From DASSFZ01 sp036514635 (lineage in GTDB: Bacteria; Chloroflexota; Anaerolineae; Fen-1058): DNA of 18,414 nt. The stretch lies in assembly GCA_036514635.1 (NCBI GenBank), contig DATBWU010000284.1, positions 1 through 18,414 on the forward strand, read 5' to 3'. The stretch's first letter is position 1. Each line of letters starts with the position of its first letter. Shown piece after piece: positions 7,251-14,527 of this stretch. The notes under the pieces are model-generated. The model was not told the origin of the DNA and did no database searches. It saw nothing but the letters and a program-made list of their open reading frames with translations. Position numbers and translations under genes: made by a program.

Positions 7251-9340
7251 TGCGTCAGCCAAGCCATTTTGTTTCACGCCTCACTCGTCACGATTTGACG
7301 CTCGTTATCCCCGTGATGACGCTTGCGCGCCTGCTGGCGATCATCGCGCTGCGTCCCGGCGGGTACGTGGCCGAGACCGGCCCGGACAGCGCATACCACT
7401 TCCAGTTAGGCCGGCTCGCCGCCAGCGGCGCGCACCCTTTCGTCGATTACTGGGTCGAGTACCCACCCGTGTTTCCCTGGCTGAGTGTGCTGGCCTACAA
7501 GATTGCCGCGCTGCTGCCCGCGTGGATCGATCAGCGTTTCTGGTTCAACTTCGCGCTGCACGCGCTGATCATCCCGTTCGATGCGCTCAACGTGATTCTG
7601 ATCTACGCACTGTCACGCAAAGTCAACGGCGTGGTATGGGCGCTCAAAAGCGCGTGGTTATACGCGACGCTGTTCGTGCCGATGTTCGTCGTCCTCGGCT
7701 GGTTCGAGTCGATCGCGCTGTGCGCCGTCCTGCTGGCGCTGTGGGCCATCGTCGAAGATCGGCCCGTGCTGGCGGGCGTCACGATCGGCCTCGGCGTGCT
7801 GGTCAAGCCCTACGTTGCGCTCGTCGGCGCGATCGGGCTGATTTATCTTTCGACGTGGAAGCGCGTCGGGAAGATGGCTGCTGCGGGCGCGCTGGCCTTG
7901 ATCGTCGCCATCAGCCCGCTGGCGCTCACCAACATCCAACTGCTCAAGGCGCACATCGACACGCTGCTCACATTGCCCGGCTGGTCGTCGCCCTGGGCAC
8001 TGATCGATGGCGTGATCAAGCACACCGATCCGGTACTCGCCGACCGATTCGATCCGGCGCTGGCCGCCCAGGCGATTGTGCCGTCGCAAGTGCCGTGGGC
8101 GCTCGTCACGCTGATCTTCGGCGCGGTGTACGCCGTCATTTTGATCCGGGCGTACAGCCGGCAGCACGCGCGCGCGGCCGTGGGGCTGACCGGCGTCACC
8201 TTCGTGATGTACCTGCTGTGGTCGAAAGGCTACAGCCCGCAATGGAGCCTGCACCTGATGGCCTTCTTGTGCATCCTGATGCCGAACCTGCGCGGCGTGC
8301 TGATGCTCCTCACGCTCGAAGCGTTATACGTGATCGAGTGGCCGATCACGTTCATCCTGCTCAAAGCCGGTGCGGGCTATCTCACCGCGCTGATCGTCGT
8401 GCGGACGCTGGTGATGATCGGACTGGGGTTGCTGTTCGGCGCGCTGATCTTCGTTCAGCGCGAGCGCGGCTGGCAACGGCTTCGCTCGGCAAGTATGGCC
8501 GGCAGCCTGGTGGGATTGCTGGCCGTAGCCGGACTGTCGATCGGCGGGCTGCCGCTGTATGCTTCGCAGCGCTACCAGGCCGACCCGATGCACGAAGCCG
8601 TCGAACTGATCCAATCGACCTCACAACCGGATCGCGCCGGCGTGTTATTCGACGGCGTGGATACTTATGAACGGCTGGCCCCGTTCCTGCAAGGCTGGTC
8701 GTCGCTCGCCGCGTTGCGCATCGGCGGCGCTGCCGAGGTGTGGAGCGACGCGCGCCTGGCGACGTTCGCACAGGAGAAGCCGGAGTTGTGGTACGTGCTC
8801 GACTTCGGCGCGCAGCAGAATCTCGAGATCGGCGACGCTATCGATCGACGCTTGAGCGATTCGCTGTGCATCGTCTTGCGCCAGTTCGCCGGAAACGCGC
8901 GCGTGTCGCGCTTCGTGAACGCAGCAGCGTCAATCGACTTGAACATCTCTGCCGATTTCAACGACGCCATCCGGCTCGACGCGGGGCGCATCAGCGCAAT
9001 GTCGGTTCGCGCAGGCGAGCCGGTCTGCGTGGAATTGACGTGGCGCGCGGCGACGACGCCGATCACCGATTACACGGCTTTCGTCCACTTGATCGATGCG
9101 ACCGGGAGCATCGTCACGCAGTCGGACATCACGCCCGGCAGCGGCTACGCGCCAACGACGACGACGTGGTCGGCGAACGAGGCCGTGGTCGATCGGCATG
9201 GGCTGATCACGCCGATGGATCTCGCGCCGGGGACGTATCGGCTTGCCGCCGGACTGTATAATCGAGAAGGCACGCGCCTGCTTCTGCGAAACGGGGGCAC
9301 AGACTCCCTCACACTGGGTATGCTTACGATTCAGAGATAA
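7247..9340 (+). CDS. GT87-like membrane mannosyltransferase homologue
   Basis: A 697-residue polytopic membrane protein. The N-terminal half has GPDSAYHFQLGRLAASGAHP (45-64) and DYWVEYPP (67-74), the acidic/EYPP loop typical of GT87 and related polyprenyl-phosphate-sugar transferases, then GVLVKPYVAL (183-192). About ten to twelve hydrophobic segments run to residue 440. A soluble region follows, ending in a domain (about 570-697) with LTWRAA, AFVHLIDATGSIVTQSD, TTTTWSANE and AAGLYNREGTRLLL that parallels the end of the preceding protein. The start overlaps the upstream stop as ATGA. The pair probably acts together at the outer membrane face in surface glycan assembly. Family placement is by remembered motifs; sugar and acceptor are unknown. 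Confidence 0.8.
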   Translation: MMRQPSHFVSRLTRHDLTLVIPVMTLARLLAIIALRPGGYVAETGPDSAYHFQLGRLAASGAHPFVDYWVEYPPVFPWLSVLAYKIAALLPAWIDQRFWFNFALHALIIPFDALNVILIYALSRKVNGVVWALKSAWLYATLFVPMFVVLGWFESIALCAVLLALWAIVEDRPVLAGVTIGLGVLVKPYVALVGAIGLIYLSTWKRVGKMAAAGALALIVAISPLALTNIQLLKAHIDTLLTLPGWSSPWALIDGVIKHTDPVLADRFDPALAAQAIVPSQVPWALVTLIFGAVYAVILIRAYSRQHARAAVGLTGVTFVMYLLWSKGYSPQWSLHLMAFLCILMPNLRGVLMLLTLEALYVIEWPITFILLKAGAGYLTALIVVRTLVMIGLGLLFGALIFVQRERGWQRLRSASMAGSLVGLLAVAGLSIGGLPLYASQRYQADPMHEAVELIQSTSQPDRAGVLFDGVDTYERLAPFLQGWSSLAALRIGGAAEVWSDARLATFAQEKPELWYVLDFGAQQNLEIGDAIDRRLSDSLCIVLRQFAGNARVSRFVNAAASIDLNISADFNDAIRLDAGRISAMSVRAGEPVCVELTWRAATTPITDYTAFVHLIDATGSIVTQSDITPGSGYAPTTTTWSANEAVVDRHGLITPMDLAPGTYRLAAGLYNREGTRLLLRNGGTDSLTLGMLTIQR

Positions 9341-9342
9341 AG

Positions 9343-9399
9343 CCACGGAGAACACGGATGTCACAGATATTTCATCCGTGGAATCAACGCCATCCGTGG
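9343..9399. repeat. Imperfect palindromic intergenic repeat (CACGGATG type)
   Basis: Nested arms: CCACGGA (9343-9349) pairs with TCCGTGG (9393-9399), and CACGGATG (9353-9360) with CATCCGTG (9373-9380). It starts two bases after the glycosyltransferase stop and ends 22 bases before the peptidase ATG. It resembles a dispersed intergenic repeat rather than a terminator, since it lacks a T run. Confidence 0.6.
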
Positions 9400-9421
9400 T
9401 TATCCTCCGCCGAGGTTTATC

Positions 9422-11260
9422 ATGACACCCGAGGAATATCTCGAAGCGCTATTGAACCTGCCCGGCATGTTGAATCCGCAGGTCTCGCCTGACGGCAAGT
9501 GGGCGGCGTGGACGTGGCGTCGTACCGGCCCGGCAGCCGACGTTTTCGCCGCGCCGACGGATGGATCGGCTCCTCCCATCCGCCTGACGGAAACGCCCGA
9601 CGACACGCTTGTCGTCTCGTGGACACCCGACAGCCGGGCGGTAATCGTCGAGCAGGACAAAGACGGGAACGAGCGCGTGCAGTTGTTTCGCGCTGCCGTT
9701 ACGCAGCCCGGTGTGATGATTCCGCTGACCGAACCGGACCCGAATTACTTCATTCGAGGCGGGGTGCTGCACCCGAATGGTCGCTGGCTAGTCTACGGCG
9801 CGAATGTCGATGCGGCGACCGGGCAGGAGATCGAGCCGACGCGGGTATATCGCCACGACTTGCAGTCCGGTGAGCGGCGCGTGCTGGCCCGCACGCAAAA
9901 GGGCTGCTGGTATCTTCCCGAACTCAACACGCAGGGCACGCACGTCCTGTACACGCGCAACGAGATCAACCCGAACGGCCGGCAGATGTGGCTGGTGGAC
10001 ATCGAAGGCAGCGAAGACCGAGAAATCCTCAACTTCGGCGCAGACGTGAAGGTGTTCGCTACGTGGATGCCCGACGGGCGGCGCGCGATCGTGCTGGCCG
10101 AGACAAAGACGCATCAGCGTGTGGGGGTGTGGGAGTTAGGCCGGGAGTCGATTCGATGGTTGATCGACGATCCCGATCGCAACATCGAGGAGGCTTACGT
10201 GCCGCACGGCAGCGATCGAGCTGTGATCATCGAAATTCGGGGAGCGCGCCTGCGCGCATCGCTGCTCGACGTCGAGAGCGGGCAGGAAATCCGGCTGCCG
10301 GAGATCGCCGGCAACCTGAGGCCGCTCGCGCCGATTGCAGGCGGCGTGTGGGCCGGGCAGTATTACAGTTCGCGCCAGCCCGCCGACATCGTGCGCTTCT
10401 CGCCGGCCGACCCGAACCCGGCGACCTTTACCAGCCTGAGTCGCGTGTGGGAGCGAACCGCGCTCAAGCCGGGCGACCTGACACCTGCCGAGGACTTTCG
10501 CTGGAAGTCGATCGATGGGCTGGAGATTCAGGGCTGGCTGTATCGGCCCACGGGGCAGGTGCGTGGCACAGTCGTCTTCATCCACGGCGGGCCGACGATG
10601 CACAGCGCCGACGCGATTAACAACCAGATTCAGCTCTTCGTGCGGCAGGGCTACACCGTGCTCGATCCGAATTATCGGGGCAGCACCGGCTTCAGCCTGG
10701 CCTATCGCGATGCGATCAAGATCGACGGTTGGGGCGGGCGCGAGCAAGATGACATCCGCGCCGGGATCGAGGCGCTGCTCGCGGCAGGCATCGCGGAGAA
10801 GGGGACGGTCGGCGTCACAGGCACTTCCTACGGCGGGTACTCGTCGTGGTGCGCTATCACCCACCTCCCGCCGGAGCTCGTCGCCGCGTCCGCACCGATC
10901 TGCGGCATGACCGATCTGGTCTTGGACTACCAGACCACGCGGCCTGACCTGCGCCCGTACAGCGAGGAAATGATGGGCGGCCGGCCCGATCAGGTCCCGG
11001 AGCGTTTCCGCGATCGGTCGCCGATTCATTTCGTGTCAAACATCAAGGGCCGGCTGCTGATCGTGCAAGGTCTGCAAGACCCCAACGTCTCGCCGGAGAA
11101 TGTCCGCGTTGTGACGACCGCGCTCCAGCAGGCTAATATCGAATACGAGCTGCTGGCCTTCGAGGACGAGGGGCATGGTGTCTCAAGACCGAAGAACCAG
11201 AAGGTGCTTTATCAACGGTTAGCGGAGTTCTTCGGGAGCGCCTTCGCGGGCGCGAAGTAG
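9422..11260 (+). CDS. S9 prolyl oligopeptidase family peptidase
   Basis: A 612-residue serine peptidase of family S9 (acylaminoacyl-peptidase/dipeptidyl-peptidase branch). Residues 1-340 hold WD/TolB-like propeller repeats (VSPDGKWAAW, WTPDSRAV, LHPNGRWLVY, WMPDGRRA). Residues 355-612 are the catalytic alpha/beta hydrolase, with oxyanion HGGP at 388-391, nucleophile S469 in GTSYGGYS, D553 in QGLQDPNVSPEN and H585 in DEGHGV, so the triad is intact. No signal peptide is visible, suggesting a cytoplasmic enzyme that trims or degrades oligopeptides. The start is supported by GAGG about seven bases upstream. It follows the glycosyltransferase pair on the same strand after a repeat, and it may be a separate transcription unit. 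Confidence 0.93.
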   Translation: MTPEEYLEALLNLPGMLNPQVSPDGKWAAWTWRRTGPAADVFAAPTDGSAPPIRLTETPDDTLVVSWTPDSRAVIVEQDKDGNERVQLFRAAVTQPGVMIPLTEPDPNYFIRGGVLHPNGRWLVYGANVDAATGQEIEPTRVYRHDLQSGERRVLARTQKGCWYLPELNTQGTHVLYTRNEINPNGRQMWLVDIEGSEDREILNFGADVKVFATWMPDGRRAIVLAETKTHQRVGVWELGRESIRWLIDDPDRNIEEAYVPHGSDRAVIIEIRGARLRASLLDVESGQEIRLPEIAGNLRPLAPIAGGVWAGQYYSSRQPADIVRFSPADPNPATFTSLSRVWERTALKPGDLTPAEDFRWKSIDGLEIQGWLYRPTGQVRGTVVFIHGGPTMHSADAINNQIQLFVRQGYTVLDPNYRGSTGFSLAYRDAIKIDGWGGREQDDIRAGIEALLAAGIAEKGTVGVTGTSYGGYSSWCAITHLPPELVAASAPICGMTDLVLDYQTTRPDLRPYSEEMMGGRPDQVPERFRDRSPIHFVSNIKGRLLIVQGLQDPNVSPENVRVVTTALQQANIEYELLAFEDEGHGVSRPKNQKVLYQRLAEFFGSAFAGAK

Positions 11261-11278
11261 AACCGCTGCAAAGATTTC

Positions 11279-11345
11279 ACCGCCGAGCGCGCAGAGTGCG
11301 CAGAGATTTTTAGGGATGCTCAGCGTTCTCTGCGTTCTCGGCGGT
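11279..11345. repeat. Imperfect palindromic intergenic repeat (ACCGCCGAG type)
   Basis: ACCGCCGAG (11279-11287) pairs perfectly with CTCGGCGGT (11337-11345). The inner segments carry CGCAGAG and CTCTGCG as further imperfect arms. It lies just after the peptidase stop, the same placement as the repeats at 9343 and 17163. Confidence 0.6.
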
Positions 11346-11382
11346 TAGTTCCCTGGTTGGCTCCGGCTCGCCCGGGTTAGGG

Positions 11383-11388
11383 TATACT
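11383..11388 (+). promoter_or_regulatory. Weak candidate -10 before the HIT operon
   Basis: TATACT in the context TTAGGGTATACTG resembles the GGGGTATAAT at 4069-4078. No well-spaced -35 is seen (TTGGCT is 20 bases away). It would place the start of the HIT-Mo hydroxylase transcript about 200 bases before the HIT start. Confidence 0.25.
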
Positions 11389-11406
11389 GTGTTTGGCTTG
11401 ATCGCT

Positions 11407-11484
11407 TCATCCAACTTGCGGCGGCAGCGTCACCAGGATCGCCAGGCCGAGGATGATCAGTGTGAAAAGCACTCGCGTCAACAT
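11407..11484 (-). CDS. Possible 25-residue single-helix membrane protein
   Basis: An ATG at 11484 on the minus strand opens a 25-codon frame ending in TGA at 11407. After a short MLTR start, the residues are almost all hydrophobic (VLFTLIILGLAILVTL), enough for one membrane helix, and the end is PPQVG. GAGGTGGGG lies immediately upstream at Shine-Dalgarno distance. The flanking sequence has no other gene, and it would be transcribed opposite to its neighbours. The hydrophobicity and ribosome-binding site make it plausible, but so short a frame could occur by chance. No family is recognised. Confidence 0.35.
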   Translation of the reverse strand: MLTRVLFTLIILGLAILVTLPPQVG

Positions 11485-11600
11485 GGCCCCACCTCACCAT
11501 TCAGCAGCCCGATCGCACCGCTCCCAGAGTAGCACACCTTGCGCCTGCGAGGGGATAGAGATTGGTGGGAAGATCGCCGTCGGCACAGCAGGCCGCCCAC

Positions 11601-12188
11601 ATGACTGACTGCCCGTTCTGTAATGCGACCGTAAGCGACGTCACGTTCATGGAATCGCCGCGTTTCCGGGCCATCGTCAACATTGCACCGATCCTGCCCG
11701 GTCACTCGCTGATCGTGCCGAAACGTCACATCGAGAGTCTACTGGCGCTGAGCGATGAGGAAGTCGCCGAGATGGTCAACCTGAGCCGGAAGGCCGTGAC
11801 GCTGCTGATGCGCGTGCACGGGGCGACAGGCTTCGATTGGACGATCCAGGAATCGGCAGCCGCCGGCCAGAGCGTGCCGCACCTGCACCTGCACCTGATC
11901 CCACGCCAGGATGGCGACCTGCCCGATCCCGGCGACTGGTACACTCGCCTGATTGATTTTCGCGGGCGGCCCCGGCTGGCGCGCGAGGAAATGAAGCAAC
12001 TGGCTGAACGGCTGCGCGAGGCGGGTCGTGAAACGACTCTTCTGAAGAAGGCTTATCTCACCGCGAAGAGCGCAACCCCCTTGCAGGGGGCAGGCGAACG
12101 CAAAGAATACCTAGAAACTTCGCGCCCTTTGCGTCCTTTGCGGTTAAATCCGGCTTTGGGCAGTGGGGTCGTGAAACGTAAAACGTAA
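11601..12188 (+). CDS. HIT family protein with repeat-encoded tail
   Basis: A histidine-triad nucleotide hydrolase/transferase, 195 residues. It starts MTDCPFC (C4 and C7 likely bind zinc), continues through ILPGHSLIVPKRH (31-43) and ends the core with the triad PHLHLHLIPR (H94, H96, H98) preceded by QESAAAGQSV. Family members act on nucleoside phosphoramidates or dinucleoside polyphosphates. The start at 11601 rather than 11562 follows the conserved MTDCPFC; its Shine-Dalgarno (AGCAGG) is weak. Normal HIT proteins end near residue 145. Residues about 152-182 are encoded by a palindromic repeat at 12058-12145 and look unlike the family. The TAA overlaps the XdhC ATG as TAATG, so translation is probably coupled. 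Confidence 0.88.
   Translation: MTDCPFCNATVSDVTFMESPRFRAIVNIAPILPGHSLIVPKRHIESLLALSDEEVAEMVNLSRKAVTLLMRVHGATGFDWTIQESAAAGQSVPHLHLHLIPRQDGDLPDPGDWYTRLIDFRGRPRLAREEMKQLAERLREAGRETTLLKKAYLTAKSATPLQGAGERKEYLETSRPLRPLRLNPALGSGVVKRKT
12058..12145. repeat. Palindromic repeat inside the HIT gene 3' end
   Basis: The left part (ACCGCGAAGAGCGCAA, from 12060) and right part (TTTGCGTCCTTTGCGGT, to 12145) are imperfect inverted arms. Between them lies CCCCCTTGCAGGGGG (12076-12090), itself a small palindrome. The repeat is read through in the HIT frame and encodes about 30 tail residues. Confidence 0.6.
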
Positions 12189-13000
12189 TGACCAGCATTT
12201 ACCATGCCATCCTTGATGCTCAGGCAAAAGGTCGTCCTGCCGCGCTGTGCACGGTGATTCGCGCGCGCGGGTCCGTCCCGCGCCACGCCGGCAGCAAGAT
12301 GCTGGTGTATGCCGATGGGCAAACGGTCGGCACGATCGGCGGCGGCGAACTGGAAAACCGGATTGTCGCCATCGCCCGGCAGGCGGTGCAGGACGGGCAA
12401 CCGCGTATCGAGCACCACGAGTTAAGCGATCCAAGCCAGGGCGATCCGGGCGTATGCGGTGGAGAGATGGACATTTTCATCGAGCCGATCAAACCCGAAC
12501 CGGTCGTTTTGGTCATCGGCGGCGGGCACATCGGCCGGGCCATCGTCCACCTGGCGAAGTGGTTGGGCTTCCGTGTTGCCCTCTCGGACGACCGGCCGGA
12601 ATACTGCACGCCCGAATGGGCGCCCGGCGCAGACGAATACCTACCTGTGCCGATGTCTGAGCTGCCCGGGCGATTCAGCTTCCACACAGAGACGTATATC
12701 GTGATGCCCACGCGCGGCGTGTCGATCGACGTAGACGGCCTGCCGCACCTGCTCGACCAGCCGCATGCGTACCTGGGCGTGATCGGCTCTCGACGGCGAT
12801 GGGCTGCGGCGGTGAAAGAACTAGGCGAACGGGGTGTGCCCGAAGCGCAGTTGAGCCGCGTTCACTCGCCGATGGGATTGGAACTTAACGCCGAGACGCC
12901 GGAAGAGATCGCGGTCAGCATCATGGCCGAGATCATCATGCTGCGGCGCGGCGGAACGGGGGAAACGATGAAGAAGTTATCAGTGAGCAGTAGCCAGTGA
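12188..13000 (+). CDS. xdhC: XdhC/CoxI family MoCo maturation factor
   Basis: A 270-residue XdhC/CoxI-type protein, which binds molybdenum cofactor, promotes its sulfuration and loads it into xanthine-dehydrogenase-family enzymes. The N-terminal domain has ARGSVPRHAGSKMLV (26-40), GTIGGGELE (48-56) and CGGEMDIFIEP (90-100). The C-terminal Rossmann domain begins VVLVIGGGHIG (106-116) and continues SDDRPEYC, YLGVIGSRRR and AETPEEIAVSIMAEII. Full length. The start overlaps the HIT stop (TAATG). The last seven residues (SVSSSQ end) and the TGA are written by the 7-bp satellite that begins at 12981. The fused FAD/FeS and molybdenum subunits follow, the expected clients. Confidence 0.92.
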   Translation: MTSIYHAILDAQAKGRPAALCTVIRARGSVPRHAGSKMLVYADGQTVGTIGGGELENRIVAIARQAVQDGQPRIEHHELSDPSQGDPGVCGGEMDIFIEPIKPEPVVLVIGGGHIGRAIVHLAKWLGFRVALSDDRPEYCTPEWAPGADEYLPVPMSELPGRFSFHTETYIVMPTRGVSIDVDGLPHLLDQPHAYLGVIGSRRRWAAAVKELGERGVPEAQLSRVHSPMGLELNAETPEEIAVSIMAEIIMLRRGGTGETMKKLSVSSSQ

Positions 13001-13043
13001 GCAGTGACCAGTAAGCAGTGGTCAGTGAGCAGTGAGCAGTGAC
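12981..13043 (+). repeat. 7-bp tandem repeat, nine units (CAGTGAG)
   Basis: Nine consecutive 7-bp units related to CAGTGAG, four exact and the others with one to three changes (CAGTAGC, CAGTGAC, CAGTAAG, CAGTGGT). The xdhC stop TGA falls in the third unit. No spacing, so it is not a CRISPR array. Confidence 0.85.
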
Positions 13044-13048
13044 AGCAA

Positions 13049-13112
13049 CCAACTATCCAACCATCCAACCATCCAACCATCCAACCATCCAACTATCCAA
13101 CCAACCAGCCAT
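13049..13112 (+). repeat. 8-bp tandem repeat, eight units (CCAACCAT)
   Basis: Eight consecutive 8-bp units: CCAACTAT, four CCAACCAT, CCAACTAT, CCAACCAA and CCAGCCAT. The last two bases of the final unit are the first two of the ATG at 13111. Five bases separate it from the preceding 7-bp satellite, so the gap between xdhC and the next gene is almost entirely tandem repeat. Confidence 0.88.
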
Positions 13113-14523
13113 GTGGAAACGCTACTATACCCCTGCCACGCTTGACGAAGTGCTTCACCTGCTGGCCGAGCACCGCTCGGATGCGCGCCTCATCGCCGGC
13201 GGCACCGACATTCTGATCGAACTGGAGCGCAAGCTCAGAACGCCGAGCGTGCTGATCGACATCACGCACATCCCCGGCCTCGACGAGATTCGGCTGGACG
13301 GCGGCGTGTTTCACCTCGGCCCGCTGGTGACGCACAACCACGTCGTCGGATCGCCGCTGCTGGCCGAGCGCGCGTATCCGCTAGCGCGGGCCTGCTGGGA
13401 AGTCGGCGCGCCGCAGATTCGCAATCGCGGGACGATCGCCGGCAACCTGATCACCGCCTCGCCCGCCAACGACACGATCACGCCGCTGTGGGCGCTGGGC
13501 GCTTCGGTCACGCTGAAGAGCACGCGCGGCGAGCGCAGGCTGCCCTTCGAACAGTTCTTCCTCGGCGTGCGCAAGACGGCGATGGAACCGGACGAGATGC
13601 TCACCGGCATTTCGTTTCCGGCGATGGCGGACGGCGAGCGCGGCACGTTCATCAAACTGGCGCTCCGCCGGACGCAGGCGGTCTCGGTCGTCGATACGGC
13701 GGTCGTGCTCGGCTTCGACGGCTCGCGCATCGCGAAAGCGCGCATCACTTTCGGCTCAGTCGCGCCGACGATCGTCCGCGCGCCGGACGCCGAGATGTTT
13801 CTCACCGGCAAGACGCTCAGCGATGCCGTGATCAACGCCACTGGCGAGCTGGCCACCGCCGCAGCCCGTCCGATCGACGACGTGCGCGGCAGCGCCGAAT
13901 ATCGCACAGAAATGATCCACGTCACGGCGATCCGCGCGCTGCGCATGATCCGCGACGGAACGGAACGTGCCGATTGGCCCGTCAACCCGGCGATGTTGTG
14001 GGGCAGGACCGATGGGCGCTTTCCCGCCGGCGCATGGCAGAGCACCACACATCTCGAAGATGGCGGCCAGCCGATCGAGACGACGATCAACGGCAAGCGC
14101 TACACGATTCGCGGCGCGAACGACAAGACTTTGCTGCGGATGCTGCGGGAAGATGTGGCGTTGATCGGCACAAAAGAAGGCTGTGCCGAAGGCGAGTGCG
14201 GCGCGTGCACGGTATTCCTCGACGGCATCGCGGTGATGGCGTGCATGGTCGCCGCGCCGAGAGCGCACGGCGCGGAGATTGTCACGATCGAAGGGTTGGC
14301 GCAAGACGATCACCTGCATCCGGTTCAGCAGGCGTTCGTCGCCGAAGACGCGGTGCAGTGCGGCTACTGCACGCCGGGATTCGTCATGGCCGGAGCCAAA
14401 CTACTCGAAGAGAACCCCCACCCCACTCGCTATCAGATCGAGCAGAGTATCAGCGGCAATCTGTGCCGGTGCACCGGATACTTCAACATCATCAAGGCGA
14501 TTGAGCAGGCAGGCGAGAGGTAA
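13111..14523 (+). CDS. Fused FAD and [2Fe-2S] subunit of Mo hydroxylase
   Basis: A 470-residue fusion of two electron-transfer subunits of a xanthine-dehydrogenase/CO-dehydrogenase-family enzyme. Residues 1-170 are the FAD-binding part (LIAGGTDILIELE 27-39; GAPQIRNRGTIAGNLITASP 99-118), and 175-285 the CO_deh_flav_C-like part. Residues 320-470 are the iron-sulfur part: C358, C363, C366, C378 for the plant-type cluster, and C417, C420, C452, C454 (CGYC...CRC) for the second. All eight cysteines are present. The order FAD then Fe-S is opposite to eukaryotic xanthine oxidase. ATG 13111 is preferred because conserved sequence begins there (MWKRYYTPATLDE), yet it has no Shine-Dalgarno; a GTG at 13039 in frame would add 24 repeat-encoded residues. 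Confidence 0.93.
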   Translation: MWKRYYTPATLDEVLHLLAEHRSDARLIAGGTDILIELERKLRTPSVLIDITHIPGLDEIRLDGGVFHLGPLVTHNHVVGSPLLAERAYPLARACWEVGAPQIRNRGTIAGNLITASPANDTITPLWALGASVTLKSTRGERRLPFEQFFLGVRKTAMEPDEMLTGISFPAMADGERGTFIKLALRRTQAVSVVDTAVVLGFDGSRIAKARITFGSVAPTIVRAPDAEMFLTGKTLSDAVINATGELATAAARPIDDVRGSAEYRTEMIHVTAIRALRMIRDGTERADWPVNPAMLWGRTDGRFPAGAWQSTTHLEDGGQPIETTINGKRYTIRGANDKTLLRMLREDVALIGTKEGCAEGECGACTVFLDGIAVMACMVAAPRAHGAEIVTIEGLAQDDHLHPVQQAFVAEDAVQCGYCTPGFVMAGAKLLEENPHPTRYQIEQSISGNLCRCTGYFNIIKAIEQAGER

Positions 14524-14527
14524 CCGG

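Noticed and set aside
9343..9399. Rho-independent terminator after the glycosyltransferase pair
   Set aside because: The arms are interrupted and no T run follows; it fits better as a dispersed repeat.
12981..13112. Possible CRISPR array
   Set aside because: The units are 7 and 8 bp and directly adjacent, without unique spacers.
14279..14527. Extended N-terminus of the molybdenum subunit frame
   Set aside because: It overlaps the conserved cysteine motifs of the FAD/FeS gene in another frame; family sequence begins at 14528.
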